A program made the position numbers and the translations under genes. A stretch of DNA of 22,160 nucleotides from UBA920 sp964424635. Its GTDB lineage: Bacteria > Patescibacteriota > Doudnabacteria > UBA920. The stretch is from the NCBI GenBank assembly GCA_964424635.1, contig CAYRJC010000009.1:1-22160 (forward strand), read 5' to 3'. A model generated the notes under the pieces. It was not told where the DNA came from. It saw only the letters and a program-made list of their open reading frames with translations, and did no database searches. Position 1 is the first letter of the stretch; every line of letters starts with the position of its first letter. Positions 16,053-22,160 of the stretch are shown here, piece after piece.

Positions 16053-16084
16053 AAAAGCACTTCATTCAGATGAATGGAATGCTT
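16053..16084 (-). terminator. Terminator overlapping the stop of the 207-aa gene
   Basis: A 13-bp stem with one G-U and one mismatch (16055-16067 with 16072-16084) around a 4-base loop. It includes the TGA stop (16064-16062) of the minus-strand gene and is followed on that strand by a T-rich run. It also sits just past the dinB stop. Confidence 0.7.
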
Positions 16085-16685
16085 GATTTATAGATGTTTG
16101 CGCAGGCGATAGCACTGCTTTTATTGCCTTTATGGTTTGGCGAATTTTACTTTCTTGAGGCGGCAGCGGATTGCACGCCCGAAATATATAAGCCAGCCAG
16201 ATTGTCCCAAAAAGATATATTGGATGTAAAGAACTTGATTTAAAACTATGCTGTATGATCAAATCAACCATTAAATTTATTCCAAATAGAAAAAATGCTC
16301 CAGTCAATAACCCAGCTCTTTTTGAGATCATTTCTGGATGAAGCTTCTCCCAATTACTTAACCCTTTGTTTATATTTTTAATTATCGTGCTTTCGTCATA
16401 GTTTATTATGCCCCAAGTCCATACAAACAATGTAAGTAAAGATAATAATATTCCAAACGAAATGTGGATGACCATCTCAGTTAAAGAAACCGGCTTTTCT
16501 GAAGATAATGGAGTTATTAATCCCAGATCTACTAATTGCCACATGGTCACAAAAAATCCTAATGCCTTAGAAATAAAGAAATTTGTTTTACCGGTAATTC
16601 TTTGAAATTTCTGACTAAATTTTTCTGCTAATTCAATTGCTTTTTGGTCAATCTTGAACATAAATTCAAAATAATTAAGCAGCAT
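16062..16685 (-). CDS. Hypothetical four-helix membrane protein, 207 aa
   Basis: Not recognised. After an amphipathic N-terminal helix (IDQKAIELAEKFSQKFQRI) there are likely transmembrane helices at about residues 37-58, 69-93, 123-145 and 150-168, then a cytosolic basic tail with the conspicuous sequence FRACNPLPPQESKIRQ. The ATG at 16685 is supported by AGGAGG about seven bases upstream and by a TTGACA promoter; an internal Met at residue 9 is less likely. It has the same strong-ribosome-site architecture as four other minus-strand units in this window. It is divergent from the 107-aa/kinase operon and convergent with dinB. Confidence 0.72.
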   Translation of the reverse strand: MLLNYFEFMFKIDQKAIELAEKFSQKFQRITGKTNFFISKALGFFVTMWQLVDLGLITPLSSEKPVSLTEMVIHISFGILLSLLTLFVWTWGIINYDESTIIKNINKGLSNWEKLHPEMISKRAGLLTGAFFLFGINLMVDLIIQHSFKSSSLHPIYLFGTIWLAYIFRACNPLPPQESKIRQTIKAIKAVLSPAQTSINQAFHSSE

Positions 16686-16720
16686 ATTTTTCCTCCTTTG
16701 GTGAATATTTACAACTAAGT

Positions 16721-16749
16721 ATGGTACTGTTTTTTAGACGTTATGTCAA
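16721..16749 (-). promoter_or_regulatory. Promoter for the 207-aa membrane protein
   Basis: On the minus strand TTGACA (16749-16744), a 17-base spacer and TACCAT (16726-16721). It predicts a leader of about 30 bases carrying the GGAGG site. Confidence 0.65.
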
Positions 16750-16789
16750 CATTTAATAACTTAGAAATTTTAGTTTTTGCTAAGCTTTG

Positions 16790-16798
16790 TGGTATAAT
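16790..16798 (+). promoter_or_regulatory. Extended -10 promoter for the 107-aa/kinase operon
   Basis: TGGTATAAT, identical to the element at 11254-11262. With this promoter the transcript starts near 16805, so the coding start must be downstream, at ATG 16833. Confidence 0.6.
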
Positions 16799-16832
16799 TA
16801 ATTCAATAAAAAGCTTTAAATACAAAAATAAA

Positions 16833-17156
16833 ATGGTTGCTATTCAATTTTATAAAAAATTTTTAACTGAATTTGTTCGTCAGCAAATGATTTTACTGGG
16901 TCCGAATTTGGCGGTTGATACTGTTAATCGAGTTGAGGGAATAGAGGTCAATAATCGAGGACAGGTAGTCGAAATTATTGGAGAATATAATTTAATTCTT
17001 CAATCTGTAGTAGAGGAGTTTTCTAAGTTATCACCACAATTGACCAATTATTTTATTCATATGCAATTTTCTCGTTATCCAGAAATTGCAGCCGAATATC
17101 CTGCTAGTCTTTCTAAGGTTAATTTGGTTTGTTCGCTAATCAAAACTGACTTATGA
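16833..17156 (+). CDS. Hypothetical 107-aa protein coupled to the histidine kinase
   Basis: Not recognised. The ATG at 16833 (MVAIQFYKKFLTEF) is chosen over an in-frame ATG at 16743 because the extended -10 at 16790-16798 lies between them and the 16743 start overlaps the divergent promoter. The protein is soluble with mixed helix and strand content: VRQQMILLGPNLAVDTVNRV, then a small strand pair (IEVNNRGQVVEIIG) and a C-terminal helix-rich part with MQFSRYPEIAAEYP. Its TGA overlaps the kinase ATG (ATGA, 17153-17156), so stoichiometric production with the kinase is likely. A role as sensor partner or modulator is inference from the coupling. Confidence 0.7.
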   Translation: MVAIQFYKKFLTEFVRQQMILLGPNLAVDTVNRVEGIEVNNRGQVVEIIGEYNLILQSVVEEFSKLSPQLTNYFIHMQFSRYPEIAAEYPASLSKVNLVCSLIKTDL

Positions 17157-18817
17157 TTGTGGCGCTTTTACTATTATTAGATTTCGCCTTGTTAGGCATA
17201 GTAATAGCGGTTTACTTCCGCCGTATTTATAATGATCATCAAAAGCTTCAAGGGCAAGCTAATAAATCCCTAGAGTTACAGCAACGGATGTATCAAATTC
17301 AGGTTTTGCAGGAAATAAGTGAACGTATCGGTTATTCACTAGAAGGAAGCAAAGTGATTGAAATTATTACCAATAGTATTGGTAATTTGCTTGATTACGA
17401 AACCGTATCATTCATGTTATACAACAAGAGTGACTCCTTAGTTTTTAAATGCCATGTCCATAAAGCAGTTAATCACCGCTTTATTACTCAAGTTAAAGAA
17501 CATATGTTGGCAGCTACTAATGTTTTATGTCAGCCTCAAAGCGCTAATATAAAATTAGACGAACGTATTGGCGGGGCAATTTTAGAAGATCAATTAGAAG
17601 TTGATGTAAAGTCGTTCGTTAATATCCCAGTCATTATTGGCAATGAGTTATTAGGTTTGATTAATATTTCTTCCTCCAAGCCGGGTTTATTCGGTTGGCA
17701 GCAGGCTGGCGTATTGTTTACAATTACTAATCAAGCTGCTGTGGCAGTTGCTCAATTAGAAACTATGCTAGAGAGTGAAAAAGGCAAGCTTACAGGAATT
17801 ATTTCTGCTATGACTGATGGAGTGATGATGGTTGATTTAAATAATCAATTGCAAATTTATAATCCTGCTGTGGTTGATTTGTTGGCATTGCCAGTAGGTC
17901 GTGCAGTAAATATGTTTGATATTATTGATAGTTTGGCTGGAAAAGTAGATTTACGAACCAAGATTGATGAAGCTTTGGCTAAAGGTATTCCTTTGGAAAT
18001 AAAAGAACTATTTGTTCATGATAAAGCTTTGGAAATTACTATAACTCCAGTAAGAGATCATTCCGGCGAGCATCGGGGAGTAGCTGTAATCTTGCATGAT
18101 GTTACTTCTGATAAAGCCTTAGACAAGCTTCGTCAAGAGTTTACAGCAATGATGGTTCATGAGCTTAGGGCTCCACTAACAGCTGTTCGTTGGTCAAGCG
18201 AAGCTTTACTCAAAAATTTATCTGGTGCTCAGCAGCAGCTTGAAGCTGTTAAAGTTAAAGACAGTGTAACCAATATCGATTTAGCAGCTACTAATATGCT
18301 CGAATTAGTTAACGATTTATTAGATGTAGCAAAAATTGAAGCGGGAAAATTTGATTTAAATATTCAAGAATATGATTTATCTCAAATCGTAAACCAAGAG
18401 ATTCAATCTTTCAGGGCTCAGGCTGAAGGTAGACATTTAGGTTTAAACTTTATTACTTCTGGGGTCGTAAAGGTTAAATGTGATAAAGTCAGAATTGGAC
18501 AAGTCTTAAATAATTTATTAAGTAATGCTATTAAGTATACTGACAGCGGACAAATTGATGTTAACTTATCTACTGACTTGGATAAAAATGAAGTTGTTGT
18601 GGCAGTCAAAGACACAGGTCTAGGGGTTAGTCGAGAAGATTTGGCAGTATTGTTTTCTAAATTTAAACAGCTAAAAACTTTTGACCGTTCTCGCAAAGGA
18701 ACAGGTTTGGGCTTAGTGGTTTCTAAGGGGATTATTGAAGCTCATGGTGGAAAAATTTGGGCAGGAAGTGCAGGGGAGAATTTGGGATCTACTTTTTATT
18801 TCAGTTTGCCTTTATAG
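17153..18817 (+). CDS. Membrane-anchored GAF-PAS sensor histidine kinase
   Basis: Two-component sensor kinase of 554 residues. One N-terminal transmembrane helix (about 2-22) is followed by a coiled-coil stretch (about 26-56), a GAF-like domain (about 57-203), a PAS-like domain (about 210-320), a HisKA dimerisation domain with phosphoacceptor H336 in MVHELRAPLTAVRW, and a HATPase domain with N box NNLLSNAIKYTDSG, G1 DTGLGVS and G2 GTGLGLVVSKGIIEAHGG. The sensing domains are cytosolic because no second membrane helix bounds a periplasmic loop, so the signal is probably internal. It starts by ATGA overlap with the 107-aa gene. The receiver protein 66 bases on is the likely partner. The output is unclear. 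Confidence 0.95.
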   Translation: MIVALLLLLDFALLGIVIAVYFRRIYNDHQKLQGQANKSLELQQRMYQIQVLQEISERIGYSLEGSKVIEIITNSIGNLLDYETVSFMLYNKSDSLVFKCHVHKAVNHRFITQVKEHMLAATNVLCQPQSANIKLDERIGGAILEDQLEVDVKSFVNIPVIIGNELLGLINISSSKPGLFGWQQAGVLFTITNQAAVAVAQLETMLESEKGKLTGIISAMTDGVMMVDLNNQLQIYNPAVVDLLALPVGRAVNMFDIIDSLAGKVDLRTKIDEALAKGIPLEIKELFVHDKALEITITPVRDHSGEHRGVAVILHDVTSDKALDKLRQEFTAMMVHELRAPLTAVRWSSEALLKNLSGAQQQLEAVKVKDSVTNIDLAATNMLELVNDLLDVAKIEAGKFDLNIQEYDLSQIVNQEIQSFRAQAEGRHLGLNFITSGVVKVKCDKVRIGQVLNNLLSNAIKYTDSGQIDVNLSTDLDKNEVVVAVKDTGLGVSREDLAVLFSKFKQLKTFDRSRKGTGLGLVVSKGIIEAHGGKIWAGSAGENLGSTFYFSLPL

Positions 18818-18830
18818 CTTTACTGAAAAC

Positions 18831-18861
18831 TGTGGATAACTTTTATATGGTAGAGTATAAT
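18831..18861 (+). promoter_or_regulatory. Candidate receiver-gene promoter with a perfect DnaA-box match
   Basis: TATAAT (18856-18861) is a good -10 and lies 22 bases before the ATG at 18884. TGTGGATAA (18831-18839), the reverse complement of the DnaA box TTATCCACA, covers the expected -35 position, and no good -35 is seen. The receiver gene may therefore also be transcribed separately from the kinase. Confidence 0.45.
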
Positions 18862-18883
18862 ATATATAAGTAATTATAAAAAA

Positions 18884-19258
18884 ATGCCTAAAATTGTATG
18901 CGCTGAAGACGATAAAATGATATCCACGTCCTTAGTAGAAGGTTTTAAACAGGACGGTTTTGAAGTTACTCCAGCTTATGACGGAGAAGAAGCTTTGGCT
19001 AAGATTAAAGAAGTTAGGCCTGATGTAGCTGTGCTTGATATTATGATGCCTAAGCTCGATGGTATAGGGGTGGTGTGGGAGATGAAAGCAGATCCAGATA
19101 TTGCTGATACCCCAGTAGTAATGCTTACTAACCTTAGTGATCCTGCAACAATAAGTAAAATTTTGGAAGCCGGGGTTACTGATTATCTTTTAAAGAGTGA
19201 GCAATCAATTGATCAAATTGTTGCAAAGGTTAAAGAAGTCATGAATCGAGGCAATTAA
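18884..19258 (+). CDS. Stand-alone receiver (CheY-like) response regulator
   Basis: 124 residues consisting of one receiver domain and nothing else. Acidic pocket E8-D9-D10 (CAEDDK), phosphoacceptor D52 in AVLDIMMP, switch T82 in VVMLTN and K104 in DYLLKSEQ are all present, so phosphorylation by the upstream kinase is likely. There is no DNA-binding or enzymatic output domain, so signalling must go through protein contacts, a phosphorelay or another component elsewhere. The start is the ATG at 18884 in an A-rich context without a Shine-Dalgarno. Family assignment is certain; partner assignment rests on adjacency. Confidence 0.93.
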   Translation: MPKIVCAEDDKMISTSLVEGFKQDGFEVTPAYDGEEALAKIKEVRPDVAVLDIMMPKLDGIGVVWEMKADPDIADTPVVMLTNLSDPATISKILEAGVTDYLLKSEQSIDQIVAKVKEVMNRGN

Positions 19259-19302
19259 TTTAAAATCAATAACTAATTAAACTGTAATTTATAGCATAAT
19301 AG

Positions 19303-19869
19303 ATGGATGTAATTGCTCACACTTTGTGGACTAACGCATTGTTTCATTTAAAATATAAACATCAACGCCGAATGCGGTATCTTGCCGCATTTTTTGGTGT
19401 GGTGCCGGATCTGATTGGTTTCACTCCTTTGTTTTTTTATTTACTATTTTCGGGCAGAGCCTTTGGGGGAGAAAGAATATCAGTTTTATATAGTAGTCAC
19501 TGGACTTCTCGTTTTGCTGAAGAAGCTTATAACTACACTCATAGTTTGGCTATATTTGCTATTTGTTTTTTGTTAGTAACAATAATTGGTAATATTTATT
19601 TAAAATCCAAACGTGGTCAATTGTATAAAACTTGGTTTTTTTGGCCCATGCTAGGCTGGGCATTGCATATTTTGATAGATATTCCCACTCATCCGGATTT
19701 TTATTCAACTCCATTTTTGTACCCATTCTCTAATTATCAGAATCATCACGGTGTCACTTGGGCTCATCCGGTTTTTATGGTCATCAATTATACTTTACTC
19801 GCTATGGCATATGCGATAATTTCTATTTATCATAAGCAGAAAATAAAAAGATATGCAGAAAGTAAATAA
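19303..19869 (+). CDS. DUF457/YdjM-like membrane-bound metal-dependent hydrolase
   Basis: 188 residues with several hydrophobic helices and a pattern of His/Asp residues typical of the YdjM/DUF457 group of putative membrane metal hydrolases: H6 in VIAHTLW, D36 in GVVPDLIGF, H80 in YNYTHSLAIF, H122 and D126 in LHILIDIPTH, and H130. Membrane helices are near 38-52, 80-98, 111-127 and 155-175. The substrate of this family is not firmly established. The ATG at 19303 directly follows an AT-rich -10-like sequence (TATAGC or CATAAT), so the mRNA may be leaderless. Its end overlaps the next gene by 17 bases. Confidence 0.82.
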   Translation: MDVIAHTLWTNALFHLKYKHQRRMRYLAAFFGVVPDLIGFTPLFFYLLFSGRAFGGERISVLYSSHWTSRFAEEAYNYTHSLAIFAICFLLVTIIGNIYLKSKRGQLYKTWFFWPMLGWALHILIDIPTHPDFYSTPFLYPFSNYQNHHGVTWAHPVFMVINYTLLAMAYAIISIYHKQKIKRYAESK

Positions 19870-20350
19870 GTCAGACTCCTTACAGATTTATGTGATAGCT
19901 CATAATATTCGATCCTTGCATAATGTGGGATCGATTTTTAGAACTGCCGATAGCTTTGGTGTTGGTAAAGTTTTTTTGACTGGTTATACTGGATCACCCC
20001 CAGATCCTAAAATTGCTAAGGTAGCTTTGGGTGCCGAGCAGTTTGTACCGTGGGAAAAATCTAAGTCTTTAATTCGGGTAATTAAAAAACTCCGAACACG
20101 GGGAGTAAGAATTATTGCTTTAGAAAATAATGTAAAGTACAAGACAGTTTTATTGAATAAATATAAGCCAAAATTTCCTTTGGCCATAATAATGGGGGAG
20201 GAGACCAAGGGTCATACTAAAAAGACTTTGGATTTAGTAGATGATATTATCGAAATTCCTATGTATGGCCAAAAAGAAAGTTTAAATGTTTCGGTTGCTT
20301 GTGGAGTGACATTATATGCCCTCAAAACAAAATCTTTGGACTTAAAATAA
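19853..20350 (+). CDS. TrmH/SpoU family RNA 2'-O-methyltransferase
   Basis: SAM-dependent ribose methyltransferase of the SPOUT class with a trefoil knot, acting on tRNA or rRNA. 165 residues, the catalytic domain only. Motif 1 NIRSLHNVGSIFRTADSFGV (residues 18-37, with R30), motif 2 IIMGEETKG (112-120) and motif 3 IEIPMYGQKESLNVSVACGV (133-152) are complete. It lacks an N-terminal substrate-binding domain, so the target (tRNA position 18, 34 or an rRNA site) cannot be told from the sequence. It begins inside the DUF457 gene (17-base overlap), so the two are co-translated. A hairpin follows. Confidence 0.93.
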   Translation: MQKVNKSDSLQIYVIAHNIRSLHNVGSIFRTADSFGVGKVFLTGYTGSPPDPKIAKVALGAEQFVPWEKSKSLIRVIKKLRTRGVRIIALENNVKYKTVLLNKYKPKFPLAIIMGEETKGHTKKTLDLVDDIIEIPMYGQKESLNVSVACGVTLYALKTKSLDLK

Positions 20351-20354
20351 AAAA

Positions 20355-20375
20355 AGACCAATAAATTATTGGTCT
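20355..20375. terminator. Terminator between trmH-like and the 20388 gene
   Basis: AGACCAATAA (20355-20364) and its exact complement TTATTGGTCT (20366-20375) around one A. On the minus strand it is followed at once by a run of Ts, and on the plus strand a T-run begins five bases on, so it can serve both convergent units. Confidence 0.8.
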
Positions 20376-20387
20376 GGAGTTTTTATT

Positions 20388-20765
20388 TTAAGCTCTTTGT
20401 TCTTCGCTTATTTGATTAAGAGTTTTTGATAATTTAATTGGTTCTTGTTTTTCGCAAGGTTCGTAACCGGCTGAAAACCGAAACCCTTTTTTGGTTTCTG
20501 CGTGCATCCAAATAAGTCTTAGTAAAATTATCCAGTCCTCTTGTCTTAAAGATTCATCGTTTTGAAGTAGGCTTGAATGACTAATCTCCTGATAAAGTCT
20601 CTGGTATTGCTCCTCACTTATTAACTGTTCTTCATAGCAAGCCTTTATGATAGAAAAACCGGTTTGTTTAGTCATAAATCCTGTAGAGCTATTTTGCTCA
20701 GAAATTAGGATTATTCCATGCCTTTTGCATTTTTGGCATATTACTAATTTTGGATATTTTTCCAT
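20388..20765 (-). CDS. Hypothetical 125-aa protein with an N-terminal CxxC
   Basis: Not recognised. 125 residues starting MEKYPKLVICQKCKRHGIIL; C10 and C13 with a nearby His could be part of a small zinc site, although no second CxxC follows. The rest is helical and acidic/Gln-rich (SEEQYQRLYQEISHSSLL), with WIILLRLIWMHAE as an amphipathic core and a single Cys near the end. It lies nine bases after the TrpF-like gene on the same strand and has no ribosome site of its own, so it is the second gene of that operon and is likely translated by coupling or re-initiation. A function with the TIM-barrel protein is inference. Confidence 0.7.
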   Translation of the reverse strand: MEKYPKLVICQKCKRHGIILISEQNSSTGFMTKQTGFSIIKACYEEQLISEEQYQRLYQEISHSSLLQNDESLRQEDWIILLRLIWMHAETKKGFRFSAGYEPCEKQEPIKLSKTLNQISEEQRA

Positions 20766-20774
20766 AGCTTTTAT

Positions 20775-21581
20775 TTAATCCACAACCATGAATTTATTAA
20801 TCAAAGAAGTTTCTACCAAATGGTAATAAGCTTCTTTTTGATATTCAAGCATTTCTCTTATGCTCAACCAGTCTCCAGGATTTCCTCGAAGTTTTCCCTC
20901 GGCATCGATAGATAATTCTTTGAATTCAGAAATTAAAGGAAGAATTTCATGGATTTTTTTACTAGACAGTCCTCCGGCGATTCCAATCTTTAATTTTTTG
21001 TTTTGTATATCGTTGTAAATCTCAGAAAGATATCTGCGAGTAGTTTCGATATCCATATCTTTCCCTGTGCCGCCAGATGGGTCTAGTAAAACGTAATCTA
21101 CTAACTCCCCATACTCTTTGTTAATTTTGTTGACCAGGGTTGTAGGGTTGTTATTTATCTGTGTAAAAGCTTTGCTTCCGATTTGTAGAACAATTTTGTG
21201 CGTATTGCCTTTTTTTCGAAATTCCTCTAATTGTTTTGGGTCAGGCCACGTCATATTGAGTTGAAAACCATTAAGATTTGGACCGCCGTATTGGATTAAT
21301 TTTTGCAGCTCTGGTTGGAATTCCCGACTGGAAGTATTGTAATGGTAAAAATTGAGAACGTCCTCTGAATCAGGAAAAAGTAAATTAGTCTCATTAATCG
21401 GTGGGTATCTAGCTGGAAAATGATTGCTTGGTTTGCCATGAAGTGTATTTAGATTTACCAATACCCCAATCATTAATTTATAATTAGAGCCTTCCTTTAT
21501 TTTAGAATTAATTCCACTCAATGCAATACCAACATCAACTGGATTGGTGAAGCCGGTTATGCCTATATATGGATTTGTCAT
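20775..21581 (-). CDS. TIM-barrel protein related to phosphoribosylanthranilate isomerase (TrpF-like)
   Basis: 268 residues whose barrel motifs follow TrpF order: YIGITGFTNPVDV (TrpF KICGIT..EDA), LMIGVLVNL, GFQLNM, VLLDPSGGTGKDMD (TrpF LLDS..GGTGKTFDW), IGIAGGLSSKKI and LSIDAEGKLR. The general acid Asp (D167) and the phosphate-loop motifs are kept, but the general base Cys of TrpF is Thr (T9). It is also longer than TrpF (about 200 residues), with an insert around residues 45-95. No other tryptophan gene is in the window. It may act on another phosphorylated substrate or be non-catalytic. The ATG at 21581 has AGGAGG about eight bases upstream. Confidence 0.75.
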   Translation of the reverse strand: MTNPYIGITGFTNPVDVGIALSGINSKIKEGSNYKLMIGVLVNLNTLHGKPSNHFPARYPPINETNLLFPDSEDVLNFYHYNTSSREFQPELQKLIQYGGPNLNGFQLNMTWPDPKQLEEFRKKGNTHKIVLQIGSKAFTQINNNPTTLVNKINKEYGELVDYVLLDPSGGTGKDMDIETTRRYLSEIYNDIQNKKLKIGIAGGLSSKKIHEILPLISEFKELSIDAEGKLRGNPGDWLSIREMLEYQKEAYYHLVETSLINKFMVVD

Positions 21582-21763
21582 AAATTTTCCTCCTAAATTT
21601 TGTGTATTTTACTATGTGATTTTTGAAATTATATTAACTTTAAAATAACTCAACATAGCTCATAACCATACCATTCTTTGATTTTGTGGTCAAAATTCAC
21701 TTAACTTAACAAAACGTAACTACTTTTTTAGGGTATTGTGGATAGCTGGGAAACATTTTTGAG
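21582..21763. other. AT-rich non-coding stretch, minus-strand promoter side
   Basis: No open frame of note. It holds the short leader and -10 of the TrpF-like operon at its left end. The rest up to the hairpin shows no gene, but TGTGGATA (21738-21745) is a near match to a DnaA box. Confidence 0.5.
21628..21633 (-). promoter_or_regulatory. -10 box for the TrpF-like operon
   Basis: On the minus strand TATAAT (21633-21628), with TTGAGT upstream at a short 14-base spacing, so the -35 is unclear. The leader is about 40 bases and carries AGGAGG. Confidence 0.5.
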
Positions 21764-21807
21764 AAACATAAAAATCCTTTTTAAACAAAAGGGTTTTTAT
21801 GTTTTTT
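21764..21807 (+). terminator. Long hairpin terminator upstream of the mraZ promoter
   Basis: An 18-bp stem (21764-21781 with 21787-21804, one G-U pair) around a 5-base loop, followed by further Ts on the plus strand. No plus-strand gene ends here: the nearest is the TrmH-like gene at 20350, which has its own hairpin. It insulates mraZ from upstream reading or ends an unseen short RNA. Confidence 0.75.
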
Positions 21808-21822
21808 AACTAATAAAGATCT

Positions 21823-21851
21823 TTGCTAGATGGGGGAATGTGGGTTATAAT
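21823..21851 (+). promoter_or_regulatory. mraZ promoter
   Basis: TTGCTA (21823-21828), a 17-base spacer and a perfect TATAAT (21846-21851). The predicted start near 21858 gives a leader of about 130 bases before the mraZ ATG. Two TGGG boxes lie within the spacer. Confidence 0.75.
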
Positions 21852-21907
21852 GATTTCAAGTGGAGAGAGGTGGGTATAAGTGGGGAAAAGTGGGTGGATA
21901 AGTGGAT
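21831..21907 (+). promoter_or_regulatory. MraZ-binding box array (TGGG direct repeats, 10-bp period)
   Basis: TGGG occurs at 21831, 21841, 21871, 21881 and 21891, with TGGA at 21861 and 21903 and a degenerate TGAT at 21851. Except for the last, all fall on an exact 10-bp grid, one helical turn apart. MraZ is known to bind TGGGN direct repeats about ten bases apart upstream of its own gene. The array runs through the core promoter and past the start site, as expected for autorepression of the dcw cluster. Confidence 0.85.
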
Positions 21908-21989
21908 AACCTCGCTAACCATAGGGTTATAAAAAATCAAAATTCCCTTCAAATTCGCATAATTAATTTTTAACGCTTAGCCTTCAAAC

Positions 21990-22160
21990 ATGTTCATTGG
22001 AGAATATACAGCCAATATCGATGACAAAGCCCGTGTGAACATTCCAGCTAAGTTTCGCTCAGCGTTAAAAAATAAAGTTGTTGTGACCAGAGGACTGGAT
22101 AATTCCTTGGTTCTGTATACATTAGACGAATGGAAGAAGCTTGCAGAAAAATTGGCTAGT
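21990..22160 (+). CDS. mraZ: Transcriptional regulator MraZ, 3' end cut off by the window
   Basis: AbrB-like regulator that forms rings and controls the division and cell-wall cluster, of which it is usually the first gene. The 57 visible residues start MFIGEYTANIDDKARVNIPA and continue with KFRSAL, VVVTRGLDNSLVLYTLDEWKKLAEKL. This is the first of the two MraZ repeats, with its DxxxR DNA-binding motif seen as DDKAR. The ATG at 21990 has no Shine-Dalgarno. The TGGG array upstream matches this protein's known operator type. rsmH and ftsL would be expected next, outside the window. Confidence 0.95.
   Translation, partial: MFIGEYTANIDDKARVNIPAKFRSALKNKVVVTRGLDNSLVLYTLDEWKKLAEKLAS

Noticed and set aside
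21735..21910. Replication origin, from DnaA-like boxes and AT-rich DNA
   Set aside because: Only a few imperfect boxes are present, no dnaA or dnaN is nearby, and the GTGG repeats are better explained as MraZ boxes.
1..22160. UGA recoding (as in some CPR lineages)
   Set aside because: TGA is used as a normal terminator in pgk, the 107-aa gene and the 207-aa gene, and no conserved protein here needs an in-frame TGA.
1..22160. Mobile element, CRISPR array or tRNA
   Set aside because: No transposase or integrase motif, no spaced direct-repeat array other than the 10-bp MraZ boxes, and no tRNA-like cloverleaf was recognised by eye; a tRNAscan run would settle the last point.

Overview
The window is an AT-rich bacterial contig fragment with tightly packed, often overlapping genes, standard stop-codon use (TGA ends pgk and the small gene before the sensor kinase) and a mix of cell-wall, glycolysis and repair genes with many orphan proteins. 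The style (a PEGA/propeller membrane protein, a CheY-like protein with no output domain, a TrmH/DUF457 pair, few Shine-Dalgarno sites on housekeeping genes) suggests a small-genome Patescibacteria/CPR member. That placement is inference from gene content, not a phylogenetic result. No tRNA, rRNA, CRISPR, transposase or integrase was seen.

Layout. (1) 1-6414, plus strand: lower glycolysis pgk(partial)-eno-gpmI, then recJ (with a 10-N assembly gap) and an overlapping RNase HI gene. (2) 6416-10169: a minus-strand PEGA-domain membrane protein, then divergent murA and mreB for cell wall and shape. (3) 10207-14433: two small minus-strand orphan genes, two plus-strand membrane proteins, a minus-strand S66 (MccF/LD-carboxypeptidase-like) peptidase and a 370-aa orphan with a long structured leader. 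(4) 14725-16685: a Y-family polymerase convergent with a minus-strand membrane protein. (5) 16833-20350, plus strand: a 107-aa protein translationally coupled to a GAF-PAS histidine kinase, a stand-alone receiver protein, a DUF457-like membrane hydrolase and a SpoU/TrmH methyltransferase. (6) 20388-21581, minus strand: a small Cys-containing protein and a TrpF-like TIM barrel whose usual catalytic Cys is Thr. (7) 21582-22160: a control region with a strong hairpin, a promoter and a 10-bp-periodic array of TGGG boxes before mraZ, which normally opens the division and cell-wall (dcw) cluster and runs off the window.

Two expression styles stand out. Several plus-strand housekeeping genes (recJ, murA, mreB, dinB) have a plausible -10 hexamer only 5-10 nt before the ATG and no Shine-Dalgarno, as expected for leaderless or near-leaderless mRNAs. 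By contrast, five minus-strand transcription units (starts at 10599, 11182, 14433, 16685 and 21581) carry a strong GGAGGAAA-type ribosome site, and three of them have a TTGACA -35 with exactly 17-bp spacing. All five encode proteins that are unrecognised or of unclear function. They are the best candidates for an undescribed co-regulated or accessory set.
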